60,000 bases of DNA. Origin: Polytrichum commune. Lineage: Eukaryota > Streptophyta > Polytrichopsida > Polytrichales > Polytrichaceae. This document shows, piece by piece, positions 1 to 11,900 of this stretch (positions are counted from its first letter, which is position 1; each line of letters starts with the position of its first letter). The notes under the pieces are model-generated. The model was not told the origin of the DNA. It searched no databases and saw only the letters and a program-made list of their open reading frames with translations. Position numbers and translations under genes: made by a program. The stretch spans positions 64,512,533-64,572,532 of the forward strand of contig OX485804.1 of assembly GCA_950295325.1 (NCBI GenBank), given 5' to 3'.

Positions 1-305
1 AGCATCTGTACATTGTGCTGAAGTGGTCTATACTGGAATGCATGTTTCAGTCTTACTCCTGATATCTTGCTCTTTTTGTTAAGGCCGAAGCTTATTTATT
101 CTGGCGTCTGTTTTTGAATTCGAATGTTTTGCTTTAAATCATGTTTGCTTTTTTGTCTATCTTTTGTTTGGATGTTAATCATCTGTCAAGAAAAACTCTT
201 GAGGGTCCCAGTATATATGGTCTCTTGCCCTTGTGTCCAATTTTGTGGCTTACTTTGTAATCAGACTGTGCTTGAAAGAAACATGTTCCTGTTTTCTCTG
301 GTCAG
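1..305 (+). other. Partial intron of the FGAM synthase gene
   Basis: The first 305 bases end in a pyrimidine-rich tract and the acceptor cag at 303-305, directly before the GYTRTFG exon. The conserved block that precedes this point in the family (an ASNGASDYGNKFGEP-like segment) is not found here, so the matching donor lies outside the window. Confidence 0.75.
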
Positions 306-3300
306 GGATATACCCGTACCTTTGGTATGCGATTACCCAGTGGTGAGCGTAGAGAATGGCTTAAACCAATCATGTTCAGTGCTGGTATTGGCCAGGTATA
401 TTGACATTCTCTTGTAGTACAACTTTCTGTATCCGATTCAAACTTTTTAGTACTTAAGTCATGAGCAGGACCCTATATTGGAGCATTTAGCCTATAGCTC
501 TAGTTTTTAAGGTTGTGCTAGGTATTTTGTATACCAAATTCTATTGGACGTCACCAGATAGATATTTCGTTCAAAATCTGGATTCTTCAGGGGAAGAACT
601 GTCTATCAGTTTTGGGCTTGGATATGGACCTTGGGGAGGAAGCAGTAGGTCTAGTGAGTCTAGAAATGCTGTTACCACTTTTCTGGATGACAAGCATTTT
701 GTTTATGTCAGTGTGTTGTTTAACTTTTCTGCTCATATGAACATGTATTACTTGCTGTCACAGCAAGGACCTTTGACACCTTGTTTGATTGAGAAAGGCT
801 CAAAGCTTTTTTGGGCAATGTTCTTTTGCAGATTGACCACCGACACTTGAACAAGGAAGATCCGGAGATTGGCATGCTTGTTGTTAAGGTACGTCATGCT
901 GCTGTCCCTTGATCTGTTAAGTATGCATTAAGAGTGTCAAGCAGCTCCAGGCGTAGGTAGGTCCAACCTCCTTGTTGCTAATGTTGAATGGGTGTGCTTC
1001 TGATGACAGATTGGAGGCCCTGCATATCGTATTGGTATGGGTGGTGGTGCTGCCTCTAGCATGGTATTCCTCCTATTATCAAATTTTACAATGAGCTTGC
1101 GTTGGTGTCACATAATTGTCATGATGTGAGTTTTGTTTCTGTTTACATGTTATCTCTGCCTGCAATATTCTGGAATCAGCACATATACATTGTCATTGTG
1201 TAGGCAGTTGCGTTCTATTGAAAGTCAACTGCTAAGTTTGATAAATATGTTTTCCTCTGGTCTTCAGGTTAGTGGACAGAATACTGCTGAGCTGGACTTC
1301 AATGCAGTCCAGCGTGGTGATGCAGAGATGTCACAGAAGCTTTATAGAGCTGTACGCACATGTGTTGAGATGGGAGATGCTAATCCCATAGTCAGCATAC
1401 ATGATCAGGGAGCTGGTGGCAATTGCAATGTTGTTAAGGAGATCATCTACCCCCAGGTGTGAATTTGTTTTGGTATAATACATGTGACTACTTTTAGTGG
1501 GTACTATATTATGCTTTCAAAGATATAATCATCCTTACTGCCTGTATTGTGACTTGATAACAATTTGACATTCAAATGTTTACTTTCTAGTGTTTTGTCC
1601 TGTGACTTGTTCAGGGTGCAGAGATTGATGTGAGGTCCATAATAGTTGGAGACGAAACCATGTCAGTGTTGGAGATTTGGGGTGCTGAATACCAGGAGCA
1701 GGTAACATAGAAGTCCCATGTTGTGTTGAAGAGTGATTGTAGTCAATACTTTCCTGCTTGCATAGGTTTTCCTCATGTGAAATACGCATTGCTTATAAAT
1801 GGTTTCATGTCTCTCGCTTAATACTGTTGTTCGTTAATATTTACAGGATGCTCTGCTCATCAGGCCTGAAAGTGAGGCACTTATGCGGTCCATTTGTGAG
1901 AGAGAGCGTGTTTCTATGGCTGTGATTGGCACAATCAGGTCAGTAGTTGGTGTGCTGAACAATTTCTGTTGATTTTGAACTTTTCTCATAAGCTTTCAAG
2001 GACATTACAAGATCCAACTTGCTCAATCTTGCATTACTGCCAGGTGTCAAATGATGTAAGGAAATATTTTGCTGCTGTACAACCCCACTTGATTGAGGCT
2101 GTATGATTATGTATGCCTTGAGTGACATCAATTACCATGTGCCAGTGATTTGCTATTCACCTCCCTTGACAAAGTGGTTGTGGTGCATTGCAGTGGTGAT
2201 GGTAGAGTAGTGTTAATAGACAGTGCTATGAAAAAGGAGGCTGCCTCTCAAGGACTTCCTCCTCCCATGCCAGCTGTTGACCTTGACCTGGAAAAGGTGA
2301 GCTCATATCTATGCATGTCTGATGTCCTATGTGTAGATAAGTTTGTATTGCCATGCACGATGTTTCATGACAATGCTTCTATGACTCAGTGTCTCCACTT
2401 ACATACGTGATTTGGCAAGTCAGCATGTCTCTTAGTGTCTTGTCATCTGCCATCTGCAGTATCCCGTGCTCTTTATGTTTGCACTTCTATTCTCTCGACG
2501 AGTTATAATAGTTTAGAAGTTTAGCCTTCTCTTTTAATCAATGCAATGTCTTTGGCATAGCAATTGAAAAATTGAAATGTGTATGATCTCACAGGTGCTA
2601 GGAGACATGCCCAGGAAGAGGTATGAATTCACTCGCAGACAAGAGCCTGGAGAGCCTCTTGAGATTCCACCTGGTCAGACAGTGATGGATGCTTTAAAGC
2701 GTGTGCTGCACTTGCCTTCAGTTTGCTCGAAACGCTTCTTGACCACAAAGGTGAGTTGCACTACAATGCTATTGAAGGAGTACTTCGTAGGAACTGCAAT
2801 TTCTATAAGAATAAAAATATTTGTTTTGGAGAGGTCCTTGCTACCCTCTATCTCTCATGCTGCTTTTGTGAGTCGTCCAATTTATGTACGTGGTAAGTTG
2901 TGCTTATGGTTGTCAGGTGAGTTTTGTACTTCACATTCTGGATTTAAGTGTAGAGTTTCTTTATTATCATCAATTGCTTATCAAAAATCTCAGGTCTGAC
3001 TGTGAAGTGCAACTTGTATGGATCAGGTGGATCGATGTGTGACAGGGTTGGTGGCCCAGCAGCAGACTGTGGGGCCTCTGCAGCTCCCCCTTGCAGATGT
3101 TGCAGTTCTTGCCCAGGTTTGTAGCGATGATCATACTTTGCTTGTGAGAGATGGTTGCGAAGTGCAAGTCTCTTGTCACAAAACATGGTATCTTATCACA
3201 AATCTAAATGCATGGAATACTTGCAGTTGCTATTGATGTTAGTGCAGGAGTCCAAGCACTGTCATTTCAAGAGAAGCAGTAAATTCTATAGTGAGTTTAT

Positions 3301-6300
3301 TCTTTTCTTCCTGCAGACACACACAGGTCTCACTGGTGGTGCATGTGCAATTGGAGAACAACCCATTAAGGTAAATGCTCATATTTGATGAAAGGCTCTA
3401 CCATATGTTGTATTATATAATTATCACTGCCAGTTGTATCTGTTGACGTTTTTATTTCAGTAGGACACTAAAAATGGATCTTTGTCCTCTCAGTACATTT
3501 CTTTATATTCTTGCTATAGGAAGTAGGTTGCCATTTAGCTAATGTTTCAGGATTCACTTTGCAAGTTTTGCTTGTGTAGTATATGTCCACTAAGTGAGAA
3601 CATTCAAATTTAAGTTGATTGTTTTAAGATAGTAGAAGATTGTATAATTAAGAATGGTTTTTGGAGTTAATAGAATTGATATATGAGGTGATTGTGATAT
3701 AAATGACCCATTTGGTCAGAGCAGGGAGTTGCTCTTGCATATGAAGATTGACCTTTTATTTCTTTACATGATCTTTGCAGGGGCTTTTAGATCCAAAAGC
3801 AATGGCTCGTTTGGCTTTAGGAGAAGCTCTTACAAATCTTGTCTGGGCTAAGGTATTCATACCACTTTGAAAATGAGGTTTGACCTTTTAATGGCCACTA
3901 AAGGAATGATGTTCACAAACACTTTGTTGTCACATTTCTGGGTTGTGTGGATGCTAACTGCTATGAAATATCTAAGAGTATGCTACCTGATGACGTGTAT
4001 TGTTGTGGTTATCTGTGTCTTTGACCTAGAAATGCCTAACTCTGCGTGTTCTATCTCTTCTCTTTAATAAAAGAGGGGGCTTTCTTTGCTAATGTATTAT
4101 TCTATATTTTTGTCCAGGTTACTGCTTTGAAAGACATAAAGGCCAGTGGGAACTGGATGTACGCTGCCAAGCTGGATGGTGAGGGGGCTGCCATGTATGA
4201 TGCAGCTGTAGCATTGAAAGAAGCTATGATTGAACTGGAGGTTGCCATTGATGGTGGGAAGGACAGCTTGTCTATGGCTGCTCAGGCTGGAGGAGAGACT
4301 GTGAAATGCCCAGGAAATCTGGTCATCAGTGCCTATGTTACTTGTCCAGACATAACCAAAACTGTCACCCCTGACTTGAAGGTTTGCTATTAATTCCAGT
4401 TGTTAAAATATCTGACATGCAAAAGGCTTCTTGGTGTCTCCTGCAGATTACTTTTAGTACCTGCAGGTTTAGGGCAGACTGATAAAATTTATCACATTAC
4501 CAACATTTGTTGAGCCTTTTTGAAAGAATCTACATTTCATGGATTTGAACATTGATTGCTCATCTCTTAGAGTGGGGAATAGATTTCTCTCCACTTTAAA
4601 TATGGCTTTTTCCTTAGGATTGGACCTCCTAGTTTCCTGCATACTTTCATTATGGTATTCCATGATGTCATGTGTATCACACCTTGTGTGAGCATTGTTA
4701 GCTTATTGTCAGTAGTACACCTTTCATTGTGTTTGATTAATACCATAATGCATATTATCCTGTGGATTTCAGGTTCATGACAATGGTGTGCTGCTGCACA
4801 TTGATATTGGCCAAGGAAAGCGTAGACTGGGAGGGTCCTGTTTGGCGCAGGCTTATGACCAGGTACTTGGTGTTTCAACTTCGAAGGCTGTGAGTGATTT
4901 TCTGTAATTCCTGATTCTTGTTGTTTGACAAGTAATTGGTGTTGTGATTGCAGATAGGTGACACATGCCCGGACATAGATGATGTGTCCTACTTAGGAAA
5001 GGTCTTCAATGCTGTTCAGGTGAGCAATGTATTCCTTTCTGAGTTTGAAATATATCTGACTACCATTTTTGTTGTCTGACTATTTTTTGTTATCCGACTA
5101 CCCTTTTCTAACTACACATGTACATTAATCTGAAGAGCTAATTTATGTCACTCAGCTCAGTTTTTGTTGTTACGAATCTCCTGCAGGCTTTGATAGATAA
5201 GAGAGCAGTAGCCTCTGGGCATGATATCAGCGACGGTGGTATTGTTGTTGCTTTACTTGAGATGGCTTTTGCTGGGAACTGTGGTATTGATGTTAATCTG
5301 CCAAAGCCAAATCATGACACGCCACATGATGCCAATTTGGCTGCCCTTTTTGCAGAGGAGATAGGTCTCCTACTTGAGGTGTGTACTATTTGCATTTACC
5401 CTTTTACCTTGCTAAGTGAAGTCATAAGGCTGGATCAACTACACATCTGCAAAGTGCAATCACACATATCTGAGTTGTTTGTGAATCTAATCTGCGGACA
5501 CTTTGGAGGAGGTTATGTTTCATATAGTAATTCTCCAAAGTGGTATTTATGAATTGACGAGGATTTGCCCTGCAGGTCGATCACAGCAAACATGAGGCTG
5601 TGATGGCAGAACTTTCTGCAGCAGGAGTGGTATGCAATGTAGTTGGACACGTCACCTCTGCACGAAATGTGAAAATTGCAGTAGACGGAGAGGTTGTGGT
5701 TTCTGAAACCACTGCATCTCTACACGACATGTGGGAAGAAACCAGTTTTTCCTTGGAAAGGCTGCAGCGACTCGAGTCATGTGTAGAAGCTGAACAGAAA
5801 GGATTAAAGCACAGAGAGACCCCAAAGTGGAACCTGTCATTCACACCAACAAGAACTGCTGACAACATCATGAATAGTGCTTCCAAGCCCAAGGTTGCCA
5901 TCATCAGGGAAGAAGGAAGCAACGGCGATCGTGAGATGTCAGCCATGGCACTGGCAGCAGGATTTGAACCATGGGACATTACAATGTCAGATTTGCTACA
6001 TGGCCGTGCGTCACTAAAGCAGTACAGAGGGGTTGTATTTGTGGGAGGGTTCAGTTATGCTGATGTGTTGGACTCTGCAAAGGGCTGGGCTGGTACAATC
6101 CGCTTCAACAATTCTCTTCTTGAGCAGGTGAAGTCTTTTTGATGTTTATCTGCTGCACTTTGTAGGAAATTCCTTTTAATCTATTGCACCTCTAGCGAGG
6201 GTTCTTACTTACGAACATGAATAAGAAATATGAATATTGATGTTCAGAACTTTTGGGAGCTAATTCTGTCTGTTGCTGGTGTTGTGCAGTTCCAAGAATT

Positions 6301-6874
6301 CTACAACCGACCCGATACTTTTAGTTTAGGTGTTTGTAATGGCTGTCAACTAATGGCTCTTCTTGGTTGGGTTCCTGGAGCGGAAGTGGGTGGCACTTTA
6401 GGGTCAGGAGGTGACCCTGTACAGCCCCGATTTGTGCACAACGAATCTGGCCGTTTCGAGTGCCGATTTTCTTCCGTGAAGATTGAAGAGTCTCCGGCTC
6501 TCATGCTCAAAGGCATGGCAGGCACAACAGTTGGGATTTGGGTTGCACATGGTGAAGGCAAAGCTCTTTTCCCCGATGCTGGCATTATGGACCATGTAAA
6601 GACTTCAAACTTGGCACCAATTAGGTACTGTGATGACAATGGGACAACAACAGAGTCCTATCCCTTCAACCCAAATGGGTCACCTGAAGGAATTGCAGCA
6701 CTCTGTTCACCGGACGGGCGGCACTTGGCGATGATGCCTCATCCCGAGCGATGTTTCCTTATGTGGCAGTTCCCATGGTTTCCCCAGGAATGGTCCAGTA
6801 TTGATACTGCCGGACCTAGCCCTTGGTTACGCCTCTTCCAAAATGCTCAGGAATGGTGCGTTGCAAACATGTAG
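306..6874 (+). CDS. PUR4: Phosphoribosylformylglycinamidine (FGAM) synthase, 3' part (17 exons; N-terminal third outside window)
   Basis: Converts FGAR, glutamine and ATP to FGAM, the fourth step of de novo purine synthesis (in plants usually plastid and/or mitochondrial). Exons: 306-395, 832-888, 1010-1063, 1268-1456, 1615-1701, 1847-1938, 2194-2296, 2595-2750, 3027-3116, 3317-3370, 3781-3852, 4118-4381, 4773-4862, 4954-5019, 5187-5378, 5576-6127, 6290-6874. All introns are GT-AG and all splices keep frame, giving about 930 residues of the usual 1,300-1,400. Family blocks seen in order: GYTRTFGMRLPSGERREW, KIGGPAYRIGMGGGAASSM, SIHDQGAGGNCNVVKE, GLVAQQQTVGPLQ, LTGGACAIGEQPIKG, AIDGGKDSLSMAA, SGHDISDGG, then the glutaminase domain from VAIIREEGSNGDREM. 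The glutaminase nucleophile is the Cys of GVCNGCQLM (codon 6335-6337); the His and Glu of MMPHPERC (6740-6742, 6746-6748) complete the triad. The stop is TAG at 6872-6874. The upstream exon and start lie before base 1. The dense introns are unusual for this family in flowering plants. Confidence 0.97.
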
Positions 6875-7231
6875 TAGATTATTTATAAAGGTTACCTTTT
6901 CCAAGCCAAAGGCTTCTTCTGGTAACAGTTTTGACTCTTGAGGAGTAAATGTGGGGCTTCATTTGCACATGTAAGTTCTGCCCAGTAGCGTACCAAAGGA
7001 ACAACCCAAGGTGAATTCACTTGTATATCAATATTCGTCCAACAAAGATTTTGACAGGGGTTGTAGTACTTTAGTGCACAATGCTTATGATTTATGGCCC
7101 TTCCAACTTGTAAGTGGTGTTCAGCTTCTTTGGCTTTATGGTTTGTGAGAAGCTGATATTGAAGGTTAGTGTTCTTAAATTACATTGTTCATGGTTTTAA
7201 TTAATACTTGTAGGAGAGTCTATTCAAATCA

Positions 7232-7446
7232 GTACACCGTTTATGGTATTTAGTGTCACTTACTATTTGGAGTTACATCTTGCTGTAACTATTTATTGAG
7301 AATGTACAATTTAACCAAGAAAAGTCATATATGTTCTATAATGTCCGAATCACCTATTCAACTTTCGTGAGTAAAAGTTGAAGTCAAGAGTAAGAATTGT
7401 GATATTCAAAACTGTAAGTGACACTAAATACCATAAGTGGTGCAGT
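7232..7446. mobile_element. MITE, TTTAGTGTCACTTAC family, copy 1
   Basis: The left end carries CACCGTTTATGGTATTTAGT followed by GTCACTTAC. The right end (7414-7446) is its inverse, with four mismatching bases just inside the terminal CACC. The body is about 215 bp and AT-rich with no ORF. Related ends occur at about 49523-49741, 16212, 12280-12450 and 22985-23050, which shows a dispersed family. I could not fix a target-site duplication. Confidence 0.75.
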
Positions 7447-7879
7447 TGTGTGGATGCCTCTTGATAAGTAAGGATTACCTACTAGGTAGGTGGTGATCAC
7501 TCAACATGAAGTACACACTGTACTGCTTGATTTAACACTTTGACTGTTAACTCTCTTAACACTTTTAGAGCCCGATTTTGACCTCTCATACATCTGGTAT
7601 TTTGATATTGTTTAACGAGAATATACATCCTGTCAAAAGCATTTACGGGTAACACTCCCTGGACTCACTGTGTTGCTAGCACGGAGCAGCTTTAACTTAG
7701 ATCACTAATTTTGGAATTCAGTAGGGAACCTTACTAAAATAAGCTTGAGCTGGTGACCTGAAAACATTTCTGTGGCACCCACAAAATTAAGGCTTCGAAA
7801 TCAGTGTGGACTGCAATGAGCACCATAAGTACCTGAGCTGTGAATTGAATTTTTGTTTAACTCCACAGCAGTGTCTAGG

Positions 7880-8100
7880 GAGGTTTTTGGGCACAACTTA
7901 ATTGATCGAGATCCTAGTGTTCCCAAGTCCAACTGGTTACATGTTGACATCTTTTGGTTTTTCTTCAATAAATTGAGATATTTTCTACGATTTCCTATAA
8001 AATGATCTGTAGTTTTCCTGAAGTCTTGAAGCTCAACTGTTATTTCTCAAACTCAACAGGTTCATCTGTCACTAGGAGCTGGTACTCCCAGTTCGTTGCT
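7880..8100 (+). repeat. Dispersed repeat, copy 1 (partner at 33963-34190)
   Basis: Shares a long diverged stretch in the same orientation with 33963-34190: TTTTTGGGCA near the start, GGTTACATGTTGAC, TTTTCCTGAAGTCTTGA and TTTCAAACTCAACC-like blocks occur in the same order. No TIRs or ORF are seen; this is probably part of an older transposon. Confidence 0.7.
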
Positions 8101-8522
8101 CCACAGTGGTGTGAGGGTAAGGTAGACCTGTGTTATTTGGATACTTTTGTCTTTGCACCCAGGTCTCATAGGATATGAAACACGCAATTAGTGCGAGATG
8201 ATTAGCAAATCCAATTCGTGTATGTAGCCACTTTCCTCATAATTTTGGAGCTCATATGAATATCTACTCCTTATCAAAGTGAAGATTCTCCTACTCATGA
8301 AGTGGTCATATAGGTCAATACTAAGTCAATATAGGGTAGCAAAGAAAAGAAAAGAAAAAGGAACGTCAATGTGTAGTTGTACATTGACATGTGAACCTTA
8401 TGGCGGGACACCGGTGTCTCACATAATTCGGAGCCACAAAATGCATTAATTATTTATTATAGGGTAGGGGGTGTATCTCCTATAGAGAGAGGGGGAAGGT
8501 GTTGGCACTTGCATCATTTGCA

Positions 8523-8861
8523 ATGGCGTTGAAGAAGACTCAGGAAAAGCGTAGTCGAGAGCTAAACGAGAGAATGCATGTCCTCATCGGTCATCGTGAG
8601 GAGGACTGGAACCAACGTTCAATGTCCGAATTTCAAATTGCCTTTGGACGAGATCGAGAAGTTTCAAGTGATCTTCAATCCAAACTTTATAGCGACGCGC
8701 TAGGAACCAATGGTCGGGGAAAACCGACGGCTAGTTCATTATCAGCCGATGGATTTCCCCTCATGGCCGGTCCAAATTTCCAACCATCGGATGGCAATCC
8801 GACTGTAATTTCAATCCTCCGGCAATTAGCCGATGGACCAGAAAATGTCCCGGAAATGTAG
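8523..8861 (+). CDS. Unrecognised 112-codon ORF inside a TIR element
   Basis: Starts at ATG 8523 (MALKKTQEKRSRELNERM) and ends TAG at 8859-8861. The first ~40 residues are charged and probably helical; the remainder is Ser/Gly/Pro-rich and low in complexity. I recognise no domain. The sequence downstream repeats short GCCGAT-type words (for example GCCGATGGA and GGCCGATAC), which also occur inside the ORF, so part of the open frame may reflect simple repeat structure. It could be a captured host fragment, a remnant of an element-encoded protein, or chance. No intron or strong promoter was identified, only AT-rich DNA (8440-8463) upstream. Confidence 0.3.
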   Translation: MALKKTQEKRSRELNERMHVLIGHREEDWNQRSMSEFQIAFGRDREVSSDLQSKLYSDALGTNGRGKPTASSLSADGFPLMAGPNFQPSDGNPTVISILRQLADGPENVPEM

Positions 8862-9029
8862 CCGATTCTTCTTGTGAGTTACTGGATTTCAGTCGGAAGA
8901 AGTATTCAAATTTCAAATACTGGCCGATACCCGGGAAATGGTAACCGATACCCTCCGGGTCATGAGCATGGGTATCTGAGTGCAGGCATGTATCGAGGGA
9001 TGCAGGTTAGGGCTTCGAAGATGAACGGC

Positions 9030-9180
9030 AACTTGCTCCGCGGCGGCGCCTCCATCCTCCGATGCTCCGCAGAGTGCTCCGCCTCCGTCCTCCGCCCAAT
9101 GCGCGCTTCGCATCCGCCTCTGTCCTCCGCAATCTGCACAGTGCTCCGCGCAATCTATGAAGAATTGGGGGACCCTTGGC
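9030..9180. other. GC-rich patch with repeated TCCTCCG/CTCCG words
   Basis: An isolated GC-rich stretch in AT-rich surroundings, built from repeats of CTCCGC and TCCTCCG. Both strands are partly open. It looks like a captured gene fragment or a short GC-rich repeat inside the 8383-10378 element. No family is recognisable. Confidence 0.4.
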
Positions 9181-9603
9181 ATTCAAGCGGTGAAGGCATT
9201 GCTAGGTTCAATTCCTGCCAAGGATATTAACTCTTCAAATTTAAAGTTTTGAACATGCCTTTCTTTTCACTTATTCAAGATTTTGTACTAAGAAATGAAT
9301 TCTAATAACTTTTCATACATTTTTAAAACAATTAGTGCCGATATGAATTCCATTTAATCGGATATTGGCCAATGAAAATATGAAAATATAGGCAATTGGC
9401 CGATTGATTTTACAAAAGACTGGCTCTTGCCGATGTAAATTGGAAAAAATCCGACCCTTCGTAGCAACTACTGGCAATTAGCCACTAAGGCTTCAAAAAC
9501 TTCCCGAACTTTGCTAGGAAGAACTAATCTTAGAATTCATTAGGGTTTCTTTTGGTCCCACCCAAGTATCTTGCATATTTTTGGTCATGTAGTTAGGTTG
9601 AGG

Positions 9604-10013
9604 CATGGGGAGGTCACTTCATTGTCAAGTTGACACCACGTGCGGACAAAGTTTGCTACCCCTATATTACATGCCATATATAATTTTAAATTTTATGATA
9701 TTTTTTCTACATATACATAACCATTGATATTATCTTTTGTATATTTTTTTGAAATTTTTAGTTATCTTTATTATTTTTAGTAATTTTTTTAGTTCAATTA
9801 TGTGTCATTCTAGTTAGAAACGGTATGTTTTATGAAAAAAAAAAATCATCAAATTTAGTTACCACTTTTAACTATGTCATAGGTACTGTGTATATCTACT
9901 CATGAAAAAAATTTGATAAAATTTTGATCCATTTTGGTGGTGCAACTTACCAAAAGAAGATTTTTTTTGGTCGCACGTGGTGTTCAACTTGACAATGGAG
10001 TGATCTACCCGTG
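9604..10013. mobile_element. hAT-like MITE, copy 1 (410 bp, 8-bp target duplication)
   Basis: The TIR begins CATGGGGAGGTCACTTCATT and continues GTCAAGTTGACACCACGTG; the right end is the matching inverse ending CCCGTG. The element is flanked by the direct repeat GGTTGAGG at 9596-9603 and 10014-10021. Eight-base target duplications are the mark of the hAT superfamily. The interior is AT-rich with no transposase. A second copy lies at 23453-23870. Confidence 0.88.
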
Positions 10014-10378
10014 GGTTGAGGCGATTGCCACGATGGTGATTGATGATCCAACTGCTAGTCCACCCAAGGCCAAAGTGGGTCGCCTTAAGAAGAACATGAT
10101 GATTGTTGATGCCAAAAGTTTCGGCTAGAAGTTGATCCCGGCATTCTTGAGCAAGCGTTCACATGCGTTGGTTGCTTAATGATTAATGATCGGTTTTGTG
10201 GTTGTCAATGATCGAAAATAAAAACCAACTTTGAACATCACATTGTGTACATGACGTCGAGATAAGCTCAACGCCACTTTGATCGCCTTCATCCAACCAT
10301 TTTGGACGTCGACACGGGCTTTATGCGAGAACCAGTGCATTATGGGACACTTGGGTCCTGTCATAAGGTTCATGTGAT

Positions 10379-11900
10379 GTATATTCATCATCTTCTTCTC
10401 CAATTCGTGTGGGCTCAGGGAGTAAAGATGACTTAATACCTATGGTTAACAGGTGGACCAATGGTTAGTAATATTAGTTAATTAAATCCAAACGAGTAAT
10501 GGGTAACCGTACATGAGGTTATTCTAATGATATTGGGGCTTGATTCTTTTCTGGTTTTCTTTTAGTGAGGATAATGTGTGTGAGATATTGGATGGAGATT
10601 TGGGAGAGGTGTTCCATAAGTTTATTCACTTTAGGGATTTTAAGATCAGTGAGGTTTTTGATGGAGGCATTATGGATGGCCTGGGGTGTGGACTCTTCAT
10701 GGGAAACCTAAATGATGTGTGTGGGTGACTATGAAATAAAACCCTCTATATACGGGACATCTATAGAGAGATTATTTAAATAAGTAAATCAATTTAAAGA
10801 AAGATTTTTTTATTTTTATTTTTATTATAAGTAAATAATAATTTTAATATCTACTAACATTAGGCTCGAAAGTGGACTCCTGTATTAATACCAAGCTTTG
10901 ATTTTGATGTAATAAAATGCCTACACTGCATGCACAGTATATAAATCATGAAATAAAGAGGTTTTTATTGCATATATGATCCACTTTCACTTTCCAGCTA
11001 GAAAGATATTATAGATTTTATCATCTATAGGATAAAACTCATAATAATACGACCCTACAACACACATCCTTTGAATGAAATAAGGTAAATTGGATGAAAC
11101 TAGCACATCTAATGTCAATTTTCCTTTAGACCTCAAAGGCCCTTCTTGTACATCTACCTTTAGTTCAAAATTCTTAATATCCTTTTTAAATGTACACACT
11201 AGAGAGAAAAAAAAAACTTCTCCCTTATATATACTGTGTATGCTAATGCCTCAAATAATACCCCTTCCTGCACTCATGTTCATTCATACACGGGTATGCA
11301 GAGTCCACCCCCCGGTATGGATGGTACCTCTAATGTTGGCTGTAATAATAATGGGGGGTTTTGTTGTCCATCATTCTTGTGTCAATGCAGCTTGGAGGGC
11401 ATTGTATTTTGCTTGTTTTCTTGTAATGTCGGTTTGCGGGAATCAATCGTTGCAGTAAGTGAATTGAAATGTTTGAAATCGTTGGGGTGTGGTAGGAATG
11501 GGGGTTGATCGGTTGGTGTAGTGCCTAGGAGGCATAGAATATCCGGGCGAAGTCTAGCTAGGCATTTACATCTTAGGAGATAGCATGAACATGGTAGGAG
11601 CCATGTAGGTATGGTGTTGTTTGGTGGAGTGTCTTGTATTTTACCTACATTTGTAAGTGTAAAGCATCTGGTTGTGGAGTAGGCTAACAGTGTTTTGGCA
11701 ATTGCATTTACTACCTTATTATGCCGGTTGGTGTGGATATTGTTGATGTGTTTATTTGTGTAGCATGATAGTAAGTGTAGGCAAATGTCATTTTCTCTGA
11801 GTGGGCAAAGGTACAAAGTGGAAAATGGTCTTGTTTGAATGCATGTTTCTTTCGATAATTACCCACAAAATTTCCGTAGGGGAAGTTGAGAACTTGGGTG
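10379..11900. other. Intergenic DNA, no supported gene
   Basis: AT-rich DNA with a few open frames on both strands (about 10987-11508 and 11382-11816). These have no recognisable domains, overlap one another and include long Cys/Asn-rich or low-complexity translations. I see no splice-linked exon series and call no gene here. Confidence 0.5.

Larger units (their letters stand above)
6875..8382. other. 3' flank of FGAM synthase and repeat-bearing intergenic DNA
   Basis: The 3' UTR should lie in the first few hundred bases; no single polyadenylation signal stands out. The stretch then holds a MITE (7232-7446), a repeat shared with 33963-34190 (about 7880-8100) and a repeat shared with about 13375-13540 (about 8160-8330). 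No coding potential is apparent. Confidence 0.6.
8383..10378. mobile_element. Candidate ~2 kb TIR element enclosing an ORF and a nested hAT-like MITE
   Basis: The left end (8385-8425) contains GAACCTTATGGCGGGACACC followed by GGTGTCTCACATAAT. The right end (10340-10378), inverted, reads GAACCTTATGACAGGACCCA then AGTGTCCCATAATGCA. The right subterminal region (10195-10340) matches the left inner region of the element at 15395-15560 in inverse orientation, supporting a real family. Inside are an ORF (8523-8861), a GC-rich patch (9030-9180) and a MITE (9604-10013). Pairing the two ends as one element is an inference; I did not find a clear target duplication. Confidence 0.5.

Noticed and set aside
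8874-9230. 118-codon ORF over the GC-rich patch
   Set aside because: Starts without a clear ATG context, has no recognisable domain and overlaps an open minus-strand frame created by the same CTCCG repeats.
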